Shown: positions 11,207 to 23,700 of the stretch, piece by piece
How the letters are laid out: each line of letters opens with the position of its first letter
Position numbering within the stretch: position 1 is the stretch's first letter
Assembly: GCA_028829895.1 (NCBI GenBank)
Contig: CM054184.1
Coordinates: forward strand, 54,085,701 to 54,149,700
Length of the DNA stretch: 64,000 bases
Direction: 5' to 3'
From: Sinotaia quadrata
Taxonomy: Eukaryota; Mollusca; Gastropoda; Architaenioglossa; Viviparidae
The notes under the pieces: model-generated
The model's input: the letters and a program-made list of their open reading frames with translations, nothing else
What the model was told of the DNA's origin: nothing
Database searches by the model: none
Made by a program: the position numbers and the translations under genes

Positions 11207-14200
11207 GTAAGGCCTCTAGAAATTTTTGCAAGCTCAAGGTTGGTATGTAGAAATTTTGTTTGAAAGGTCGATGTTTTAACTGTAGTTTTTAATGCAAGCT
11301 CAAGGTTGGTATGTAGAAATTTTGTTTGAAAGGTCGATGTTTTAACTGTAGTTTTTAATGCAAGCTCAAGGTTGGTATGTAGAAATTTTGCTTAACAGTT
11401 TGTTGATTAGCATTAGTAGTTCTGTATCTCAAGGTCGTCATCTAGACATTTTATTCTCTGTTTTTGAAACTTCAGTAATTTACAGAATTGTGTTTCTGTG
11501 TCTGTGTCAGTATGTGATATATGTTATATAATGTAGTTAATATGACTGTGGAATATATTTTATTTAATTCAGTTAATTTGGTTGTTATGGGATGTTTAAC
11601 AATGTAGTTAATTTGGCTGTTATGGGACATATGTAATGTAGTTATGGGACATATGTAATGTAGTTAATTTGGCTGTTATGGGACATATGTAAAGTAGTTA
11701 ATTTGGCTGTTATGGGACATATGTAATGTAGTTAATTTGGCTGTTATGGGACATATGTAATGTAGTTAATTTGGCTGTTATGGGACATATGTAATGTAGT
11801 TAATTTAGCTGTTATGGGACATATGTAATGAGGTTAATTTGGCTCTTATGGGACATATATGAGGTAGTTAATTTGAATGTTTCGCAGCGTTGTTAATTTG
11901 CTGTAATGGAATATGTAGTTAATTGCTATGGAAATCTAAACCTTTCTGATAAAAGTTGTTGCAGTTGTTTGAGAACTGATAGTCCTTTCTTCTTGCTGCA
12001 GTTGTTTGAGAAGGTTCTCCAAGATCAGCCAGGCGTAGCTTTGAAAGTAGTGCCAATTAGTGGTGACATTCTGGAGCCAGACTTTGGCATGTCGCCTGAA
12101 GACCTACAACGATTGTGTCCTCATGTCTCAGTCGTCTTCCACTCTGCAGCCACCGTCAAGTTCGACGAGGAACTCAAGTGAGAATCGTGACGTGAATTAA
12201 GTCATGTATGATGTGATGCAGAGTATGCATATAGTATGTTAAGTGTGATGTGATGCAGAATATGTATATTAAGTGTGATATGGTTCTGAACTCATAAGCC
12301 TTGTTTATTACCTCACCTCAAATGGAGTACAAATCTAATTTGGAAAAAGAAACTAGAGTACTGAATGTTTCTGCTGTAAATAATGGAGTACAAATCTAAT
12401 TTGGAGAAAGCTACAATGCTTTTGCTGTAAATAATGGAGTACAAATCTAATTTGGAGAAAGATACTACAGTATTAAATGTTTTTCATACGTTTTTGCCTG
12501 TGGATATAGTGCAACACATACGAATATGCACCCTGACACATTTTTCCTGTGGATATAGTGCAACACATACGAATATGTACCCTGACACATTACTTGCATA
12601 ACTCTAAGTTCAAGAAAACCTCGTGTGTTGTTCTAAGCGAATTTTACCAATTTATTTATTTACTTTCTATAATATCAATAGATTGGAAACCTAGTACATA
12701 TATTGATAATTATTTTTCTGATAGTAAACTTTACGTTCATCCTTTTTTCCTAAAGTCAAGTCCGACCGTACATATTGTCTGCTTATGAGTTGTTTACATT
12801 TTTCAGACAAGAGCGTGCCTGTAGTTCGTGACCGATTCCATAAAATTAGACCGATTAAATATTTAAAAAATACTAATTTTATATTCTTTACTATAATTGG
12901 CATTTGTAACACTTTACCTTTTCAAAATCCATTTATAATAATTAATTATAACCGCTTTTCACATTTTTAGTAAGGTCACACACAAAAGAAAAATTATTGG
13001 GTGGCGGGGCGCAAGATAACCTGACATCCAGCAGGTTAATTCCCTTTATAGATCAGTTGTCCATAACAGCACAGGTTGAGAGGTATTTAATTCACTTGAC
13101 GCAGAAGATGGGCAGAATGAATTAAAGAACAGCATACGTTGAGAGGTATGCAGAAGATGGGCAGAATGAATTAAAGAACAGCATACGTTGAGAGGTATGC
13201 AGAAGATGGGCAGAATGAATTAAAGAACAGCATACGTTGAGAGGTATGCAGAAGATGGGCAGAATGAATTAAAGAACGACATACGTTGAGAGGTATGCAG
13301 AAGATGGGCAGAATGAATTAAAGACCAGCATACGTTGAGAGGTATTTAATTCACTTGACGCAGAAGATGGGCAGAATGAATTAAAGAACAGTCTCTGAGG
13401 AATGCCATGGTCCAGCGAGCTGTTAAAGTCCCTTCCATTGACCGGAATTGTCCGTACTGTGGAAGTGCTGTTAAAGTCCCTTCCATTGACCGGTATTGTC
13501 CGTACTGTGGAAGTGCTGTTAAAGTCCCTTCCATTGACCGATATTGTCCGTACTGTGGAAGTGCTGTTAAAGTCCCTTCCATTGACCGATATTGTCCGTA
13601 CTGTGGAAGTGCTGTTAAAGTCCCTTCCATTGACCGGAATTGTCCGTACTGTGGAAGTGCTGTTAAAGTCCCTTCCATTGACTGGAATTGTCCGTACTGT
13701 GGAAGTGCTGTTAAAGTCCCTTCCATTGACTGGAATTGTCCGTACTGTGGAAGTGCAGCACGGTGAACAATTATTAGACTCTCCTCAGCTTGCGAGTTGA
13801 CCTTGCGAGACCAAAGAAATATAATTTTGTTATTCCATATATTGTTTGTGTGTATATATATATAATAATTATAATGGATAACACCTAGTCTTGTATTTTT
13901 GTCTGTATGTGTAGTATATTAATAGTAATAATGGATAACACCTAGTGTTGTATTTTTGCCTGTATGTGTAGTATATTAATAGTAATAATGGATAACACCT
14001 AGATTTATCTTTACGTATATGTGTATTATATTAATAATGGATAACGCCTAGATTTATATTTACCTGTGCATGTTTTAGAGCTCAATCGGCTGATCAAACA
14101 CAATATGCTTATAAGGAAACACTTCTTTGAAATGACGTCAGATTACCTGGCAAAGTGCGTTGTTAAGGTCATATAGATTGAAATGACGTTAGATTGCCTA

Positions 14201-14701
14201 GCAAAATGCGTTGTTAAGATCATACAGATTGAAATGACGTCAGATTGCCTAGCAAAGTGCGTTACGGTAATACAGATTGAAATGACGTCAGACTGCCTAG
14301 CAAAGTGCGTTACGATAATACAGATTGAAATGACGTCAGATTGCCTAGCAAAGTGCGTTACGGTAATACAGATTGAAATGACGTCAGATTGCCTAGAAAG
14401 TGATTTGTTAAGGTCATATACAGATTGAAATGACGTCATTGTACTCCATGAGCACTCTTCAAGTATCATCTTGCTTTTCCTTTCAGTTTGTCAGTACGTA
14501 TGAACATCATCAGTATACAACATTTGCTGGCCGTCTGTCGTCGAATGCCGTGTCTGGAGGTGGGTCTGGTATAGAGTATGTCTGGAGGTGGGTCTAGGTA
14601 TAGAGTATGTCTGGAGGTGGGTCTAGGTATAGAGTATGTCTGGAGGTGGGTCTAGGTATAGAGTGTGGAAATAATTTTCAGCGTATTGCACAGGTGGATT
14701 T

Positions 14702-14753
<52 letters not shown>

Positions 14754-17700
14754 ATCCATCCAACCAATAGCTTAGGTATAATAAGGGTAGATGTGTATCT
14801 TTTTATTTCATTAATTGCTATTTATAGCATATATTGGTTTGGCATAGGTATACTTCAGCACCACTAGGTACTATGTGGGTAGATGTGGCATCTCTTTAGC
14901 AATAATTGCTTTAGTCTGGGTAGATGTGGTATCTATTTAGCACTGAAAGGTGCACCATGGATAATGTCATAGTAAGAACTGTTAAATTTTTAAATTTCAT
15001 GAGACCTTTATAAATTTGGCTAATAGTCACGTGTTGGCTCGTTAAAGATCCCAGACGATTACCGAACATCACATTTAACAAAACTAGATGACACAGACAT
15101 TACAATATTAATATTACATAAAACAATATTAATATTACATAAAATAAGATGTTAAAGAATTTAACACGGAAATGAAAGAAAAAATTATATAATTAAAAAG
15201 GAGTCATTCATTATAAATCAACAGATTAACACTACATTACTAGTCTGTCCCAGTACATCCATCCCGATAGATTGGCGTGTCCTTAACAGTTTAATGATGG
15301 TCTATTTAGGATGAGTTTCTGTGTCTCTCCCTTACCGTTCGATGTTCAGTTCATGAATAATTAATAATACAGTTCTATTTCTCTCTAATGTCTTGATCAT
15401 ACCTGATGAAGAATCACTCTACTTGGCACATTGAATACCCGTGTACTTAACTGCCATCGATTGCCTTCTCTCAATGATTGCACTTCACGACCACACATAA
15501 TTAACTGTAGTAGATTGCACTTCACGACCACATGTACTTAACTGTTGTAGATTGCACTTCACGACCACATGTACTTAACTGTTGTAGATTGCACTTCACG
15601 ACCACATGTACTTAACTGTTGTAGATTGCACTTCACGACCACATGTACTTAACTGTTGTAGATTGCACTTCACGACCACACGTACTTAACTGTTGTAGAT
15701 TGCACTTCACGACCACACATAATTAACTGTAGTAGATTGCACTTCACGACCACATGTACTTAACTCTTGTAGATTGCACTTCACGACCACATGTACTTAA
15801 CTGTTGTAGATTGCACTTCACGATCACATGTACTAAACTGTTGTAGATTGCACTTCACGACCACATGTACTAAACTGTTGTAGATTGCACTTCACGACCA
15901 CATGTACTTAACTGTTGTAGATTGCCTTCTCTCAATGATTGCACTTCATAAGACTCTGTTAATTGTTTCAACTAATTAAAGTGAAGTAAACATGGCGGAG
16001 TGTGAGTTGTGGCAAAGTGCACTTGCCTTCTCACCTGTATCTTCAAGGTATACTTGCCTTCTCACATGTATACCCAAGGTGTACTTGCCTTCTTAACTGT
16101 ATGTCAAAGTGTACTTGCCTACTCACCTGTATGTCAAGGTGTACTTGCCTTCTCACCTGTATCTTCAAGATGTACTTGCCTTCTCATCTGTATGTCAAGG
16201 TGTACTTGCCTTCTCACCTATATGTCAAGGTGTACTTGCCTTCTCACCTGTATGTCAAGTTGTACTTGCCTTCTCACCTGTATCTGCAAGGTGCACTTGC
16301 CTTCTCACCTGTATGTCAAGGTGTACTTGCCTTCTCACCTGTATCTTCAAGCTGTACTTGGCTTCTCACCTGTCAAGGTGTACTTGCCTTCTCACCTGTA
16401 TGTCAAGGTGTACTTGCCTTCTACCTGTATCTTCAAGGTGTACTTGGCTTCTCACCTGTCAAGGTGTACTTGCCTTCTCACCTGTATCTTCAAGGTGTAC
16501 TTGCCTTCTCACCTGTATCTTCAAGGTGTACTTGCCTTCTCACCTGTATCTTCAAGGTGTACTTGCCTTCTCACCTGTATCTACAAGGTGTACTTGCCTT
16601 CTCACCTGTATCTTCAAGGTGTACTTGCCTTCTCACCTGTATCCTCAAGGTGGTGGTAAGAAGGTAGGTACAGATCTAATGAGAGATTGCTGAAAGGACT
16701 CCCTTCTTGTTTGGAGGGGGGTTAGCACATTTTGGCCTCCTTGGTTCTTGTTGTAATAATGCTTGTTGTCGATGACGTTGTTGCTGTTTTTGTTTTATTA
16801 TTTTCATTTTTATTCTTAGTTATATTAAATTTCTTTGAGGAGGAGGATTTTTATAAATTCTGCCAATTGTTTAAGGCATTGGTGCCATTTATCTTTTGAG
16901 GGATTTACGACATCTATAAACTTAGCCATGCTCAGGCATGAGCAAATTTATTTTTATATTTAGTTTATAAGTCTGGATGAAATTGGTTACAAATGGATCC
17001 CAGGAGATGAAGGTATAGCATGGTATGGGTGTATGGCAGGCATGTCTGGAATGAATATGGCAAGGCGAGGCTTGGTGTGAGTATATCTGTAGCAAGGAGA
17101 GGCTTGGTGTGAGTATATCTGTAGCAAGGCGAGGCTTGGTGTGAGTATATCTGTAGCAAGGGGAGGCTTGGTGTGAGTATATCTGTAGCAAAGCGAGGCT
17201 TGGTGTGAGTATAGTTGTAACAAGGGAGGTGTGATGTAAGTATAGTGTAACAAGGGTAGGTATGTAGGTTTGAAGTAAAACCAAAGAAATAAAGAAACAC
17301 TCCATTACATATTTTTTTCCATTTTTGCTGTTTAAGTCACTGGTCCATGTGTCGACTGCTTATGCCAACTGTAACCAGGAGTCAGTTGCTGAGCGGGTGT
17401 ATGAGCCCCCTCTGCACCCCAAGAAACTGATTGAAGTTGTGGAGTAAGTCAAAGTTACTGGCAGTCAGGAGCAACTGTGTTCAGATAATGTTTGCCTGAA
17501 GGCGTGTGATGCATTCTGCCTGAAATGATGTTTGCCTTACGTATTCTGCCTTGATAATGTTTGCCTGAAGAGTTTGTAAGATATTTGTGGATGTGTACAT
17601 ATGATGGTCTTTGTATGTTAATGTAATGAAGCAATTTCTCCTTGTTGTAGTGGTGTATGTAGAATTAATGCTATATTTTTGTATTGGTAGTAGTTAGTGT

Positions 17701-20700
17701 AGATAATTTTTTTTCTTGTTTTAGTGGTGTATGTAGAATTAATGCTATGTTTTTGTACTGTTAGTGGTTAGTGTAGAGAATTTTTTTTTCTTGTTGTAGT
17801 GATGTATGTAGGGATGTGAGCAGTTTTCTAGTTGTAGATATTTTTAAGTTGTTGTTTTTCTTTAGTGGCGAAGATATATTATCATATTTTTCCTTGTAAA
17901 AATGGATATAGAGATGGAAGCATTTCTACTTGGCCGGTGGTGGGGGACATGTAGAGGTATGTAAGTATATAGAGATATGTAGAATTATGTTGGGGTATAG
18001 AGTGATATAGGAATACAGAGATATTAGTTTTTCTTATTGCAGAGCTGGATGTGATAATGTCGCATTAAAAGCTTTACTGCCATGTAATTCTACATGTGAC
18101 TTTGCATTTGGCTTAATTACAAGTGTAAATATTCTCCTTTATTTAATCAATCTAATCATGACTGACATACATGTGATGTTCAATATCCAATCTACCTACA
18201 AATGTGTCATTCAGTTTGTAATCTACCTACAAATGTGTCATTCAGTTTGTAATCTACCTACAAATGTGTCATTCAGTTTGTAATCTACCTACAAATGTGT
18301 GTCATTCAGTTTGTAATCTACCTACAAATGTGTGTCATTCAGTTTGTAATCTACCTAAAATTGTGTTGAGTAATATATAATCTACTTAAAAGGTTGTCCA
18401 GCTTCAAATTTGACTGAAATACATGTTGTCCATTATCTAACGTGACTGAAATACATGTCCATTATCTAACGTGACTGAAATACATGTCCATTATCTAACG
18501 TGACTGAAATACATGTCCATTATCTAACGCGACTGAAGTACATGTCCATTATCTAACATGACTGAAATACATGTCCATTATCTAACGTGACTGAAGTACA
18601 TGTCCATTATCTAACGTGACTGAAGTACATGTCCATTATCTAACGTGACTGAAATACATGTGTTGTTCAATATATAACGTGACTAAAACTGTGTGCTGTA
18701 TTTAAAGTTGACTGCGTACATGTATCGTCTAGTATTAATTTCATACATGTATTATTATTGACTGACTATGTGTAATGGCTAGTATTGATTGCATGCATAT
18801 ATTGGCTAGTATTGATTGCATACACATATTTTTTATAATTGACTACATACATGTATTGACTGCAGGCATGTGTTGGCTAGTATTGACTGCTTTCTAATTT
18901 TACTGCATCATCACGATATCCAATTTTGACCTAAGTCAGTGTTATTTGAAATGTTAACCTTACTGTGAATGTGAAGTTTTATCATTTGACTGAACTCTGT
19001 TGGAATTGTCACCATCTTAAATGAATATATTTGAATTGTCATCATAGCATCTGATTTTATTGGAATTGTTATCATAATACCTGACTGTTTGAATTGTCAT
19101 CATATTAACTGAATGCATTTGAATTGTAATTGTTACCATAGTATCTGATTGTTGGAATTGTCATCAAAGTATCTGACTGTTGTGACTGTTGAAATTGTCA
19201 TCATAGTATCTGACTGAAGGAATTATCATCATAGCACCTCAGTGTGTATGTGATTTGTCATCATCTTAACTGATGCTGCATGCAACTTATTACAATCTTA
19301 CCTAAATTTCTATGTGACTTATCTTGCAATTTACCTGACTGTATATACGATTTATCAGCATCTTAGCTGATTGTACACATGACTTAACATTTTACCTCAC
19401 TCTTATAAGTGACTTGTCCGACACCTGACTTGCTGACTGTATGTAACTTGGACTTGACCTGCTGACTTAAGTGGTTTTATTTCCAGGTGGATGGACACAG
19501 AGATGATTGGTGCTCTGACGTCAAAGCTGATCGGTACGCGGCCTAACACGTACACATACACGAAGGCCATGGCCGAATCTCTCCTGGTGGAAGAAGCCCG
19601 GGGAATCCCCGTAGCCATTGTCCGACCGTCTATTGTCGGCGCCTCGTGGAAGGAACCTTTTCCGGTCAGTGTCTCGACGTAAAATTGTTTGTGTCATGTC
19701 AAGACATATTGACATAAAATTGTATGTTTGTACATTTCTTTTTACATTATAGTGATGTGTTTACCTAACATGTCAAGACATGTTGACATAATATTGTATG
19801 TTTGCACATTTCTTTTCATTATTTTTAATGAGTAATTACTTTTTATTCGGGTGTAATTATAGTTGGTATGTATAGCTATTTTAATGTGTATATAATTGCT
19901 TATTAATTAATTAATTAATTGATTGTTAGATTTTGTACGTTTGTAACGATGTTATACGTGTGTCCGTAAACCTGTGTTTCCTGATAGTGTATGTGTTTGC
20001 ATAATGTTTGTTTACAATCTATGAGAGGTGTGTGCAACTGTATCTGGTATGTCTGTAGACTTGTATATTTGTGTAGCTTCTTTTTCTATACATATAAATA
20101 TGAACGTCTGTTTGTCCGCTATAAAACCTAACATTTCTCATTTTAAGCTCAACATATAATATATCATCAATGGCTTCATTTTGATGACAGGACGCTTTTA
20201 GAGTGAAAGTTCTGTTAGTATGGTACTTTATATATAATTAGATTTTAAACTTGGATTAATATTTAGCTACACTGTGCTAAGGTCTCTGTAATAGACATGG
20301 TACTTTATATATAATTAGATTTTATACTTTAATTTATTAAACTTATTTAGCCACACTATGCAAAGGTCACTGTAATAGTCATGGTACTCATATATACATA
20401 TATATAAACTTGGATTAATATTTAGCTACAATATTGAAAGGTTTTTTGAAATAGACATGGTACTCATATATATATAAACTTGGATTAATATTTAGCTACA
20501 ATGTGCTAAGGTCTCTGTAATAGACATGTGTGTTGTAGCAATCCATGTACATGACTATTTGGGGGGCGGGTGGGGTGGGGTTGGGTGGAGTACATGGCTG
20601 TTATCTGGGACAAGCATGCGTGTGGACATTTGCCCATTATCACCTGTTTGTGCTGATTTGTGTACAGTGAGAAAATCTGTATGTATTTGTCTGTTGAGAA

Positions 20701-23700
20701 GAGAACATTTATGTTTGTGGACGTCTTTATAATGACATATGTTTACGAAAATGACGTAGTAATATTTGTCTATGTGACGTATGACATCTTACATGTATGC
20801 TTTCGGATAGTGTATATTTGAGGTGATAAAATTGTTATTTCCAATTGTTAAAATATTTCATTAATTAGAACAGTTTATGAGCGAACTGAGGTATGGGTGA
20901 TAAAGATCAATAGAACGATGTATTGATTCCAGACGAATTGAGTCTTACGCCATACACACAGTATGACATACCCTTCCAAGTTTTATGTAATCCTGAAATT
21001 CAAAGTCATACATACAGATGTGAGGGACCTCTTAGAATCTTGTGTAATCCAGCCAATTCAAAGAGGAGTCATACATACAGCTATGACTTATCCAGTGACG
21101 TTTTATGTAATCTGACCAGTTCAAAGATACGTCATACACAGACTTGAAAGATGCGTTGAAGTCATTTGTAATCCGGCCAATAGAGGGAGAGACGTCATAC
21201 ATACAGATATGAGTGATATATTGAGGTCTTATATAATCGGCCAGTTCAAAGAAGCGTCATACATATAAATATGTGTGACACATTTCGTCATATATAATCC
21301 GGCCAATATAGAGAGGCGTCATACAGACATATATAAGTGACTCATTTCGTCATATTGTAATCCGGCCAGTTGAGAGAGAGGCGTCATACAGACATATATA
21401 AGTGACTCATTTCGTCATATTGTAATCCGGCCAGTTGAGAGAAAGGGTCATACAGTAAGATATGAGTGACGTATGTGAAGCAAACGGACAGTATAACTTA
21501 TATAAATTGATCAAATGGAATTTAGGGTTATGGCAACATTGTATAGCGTGGATTTTAACACTTGACTAAGCCTGTTTTACAAATACATCAATGGAAATAA
21601 TTATCAAGTTAGTAATTATTGTATGCTTCATGCAGAGATAGGGGATATATTTCCCTGTCTACTGCTTATGTCGTATCACTGTATACTATACACATGTCTA
21701 TTTCTTCTTGGTCATATCGCTGTATGCTATTCAAAGGTCTGTTTCTTCTTTGTCATATCGCTGTATACTATACACGTCTGTTTCTTCTGTCATATCGCTG
21801 TATGCTATTCACAGGTCTGTTTCTTCTTTGTCATATCGCTGTATACTATACACGTCTGTTTCTTCTGTCATATCGCTGTATGCTATTCACAGGTCTGTTT
21901 CTTCTTTGTCATATCGCTGTATAATATACACAGGTCTCTTTCTTCTTTTTGTCATATCGCTGTATGCTATTCACAGGTCTGTTTCTTCTTTGTCATATTG
22001 CTGTATGCTATTCACAGGTCTGTTTCTTCTTTGTCATATTGCTGTATGCTATTCACAGGTCTCTTTTTCTTTATCATATCGCTGTATACTATACACAGCA
22101 ATACATAGCAATATTACAAGACTTATTGTTAATAGTAAAGTAAAAATAGTAACAATATTACAAGACTTATCATTGTTAATAGTAAAGTAAAAATAGTAAC
22201 AATATTACAAGACTTATCATTGTTAATAGTAAAGTAAAAATATTAGCAATATTACAAGACTTATCATTGTTAATAGTAAAGTAAAAATAGAACAATATTA
22301 CAAGACTTATCATTGTTAATAGTAAAGTAAATGAGGCCTCATGTCAACAGGGCTGGGTGGACAATCTGAATGGGCCCGCAGGAGTGCTTCTTGCGGTAAG
22401 TTGTCGTTTTCATAATTTGTTCTTTCAGTCAGCATTTTAGTGTGACTGTGTTATATCTTTATGACTGTAGATAGATAGGACTTTTAGTGTGACAGTTATT
22501 TTCTTTATATGTAGCTAGATTGGAGTTTTATTTTGACACTGTTATGTTCTTTGTGTGTAGTTGTATTAGCGTTTTAGTGTGCCCTTTATGTTCTTTGTAT
22601 ATATAGCTAGATATGCGTTTTAGTGTGACAGTTATTTTCTTTATAGGTAGCTAGATACATGTTTTAGTGTACGGTAGAGTAAATTTGCCCCTCCCTATTT
22701 TAAAATTTAATCGTTATATAAACTGTTAAATTGTCAGAGTAACCCGACCTTGGACGCTCCTTATGATTGTATTTTTTAAAGTGTCTGAGATTGAAGTAAA
22801 CATCCTAATTGAGAATATGCTAGAAATTGCTGATTTCATGCAAACCAGTTCCAATTGACAAATAAAGAACATTACTGACTGGTGAATAAAGAACAATTCT
22901 GACTGGCGAATAAAGAACAATACAGAAAACTACCAAATTTTAGTTTCCTCTGTAACATGCTGTAGTCACTCGAGAGGAAAGAATAATAAAAATAAATAAT
23001 AAATATCACTACTTTTATTTATCTTATGTCTTCTTATTTAAACTTGCTGGAACACGCACACATAACACGGCTTTTACACAGAATGTTATAGTAGTTAGGA
23101 TTTTAGTCAAGGCCGGCACCATGTCTATTTTAGTTTAACTCTGTGGCCGAGCGTGTGCAGGCTGCCAGTTTATCGCTGTGGTCGAGAGTGTGAAGCTGTC
23201 AACTTTCTTATAGATACATTCTACTGCTACACCACAACAACTACATGAAATATTCCAGTCAAGACCCTTTTATTTAAATGAACACAATTTATTTATAGCA
23301 TAACTAAAAACACCATTATTTACAAACGCTTTCTTCTGTATCCAACTAATTATATAATTATTTACAAGCACCTTGCACAACAAATAAATATACAGGGGTA
23401 AGTATCATTCGCTTACACCGAGACTATTCATTCTTACGTCTACTTAAACTATCCTCATCACTATTGTGAGAGATACAGGGGTAAGTATCATTCGCTTACA
23501 CCGAGACTATTTATTCATTCTTACGTCTACTTAGATTAAACTATCCTCATCAGTATTGTGAGACGTACAGGGGTAAGTATCATTCGCTTACACCGAGACT
23601 ATTTATTCATTCTTACGTCTACTTAGATTAAACTATCCTCATCAGTATTGTGAGAGATGCAGGAAGAAGTAAATAAGAAAAACGAAAGAGAAAGCGTGTT

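Noticed and set aside
11906..11990. In-frame ATG region ahead of exon 3 as an alternative first exon
   Set aside because: The open frame includes the intron end. The family match begins only at the acceptor at 12002, and upstream residues match nothing.
13402..13800. Open frames of 119-132 codons in three registers with repeated CPYCG (zinc-ribbon-like) motifs
   Set aside because: They come from a stop-free 48-bp tandem repeat. All units are nearly identical at DNA level, three registers are open, and there are no splice or family signals.
16002..16693. Three overlapping plus-strand open frames of about 200 codons, Cys-rich (CTCLLTC repeats)
   Set aside because: A 31-bp repeat cycles through all frames, so the three products are register shifts of the same repeat inside intron 4.
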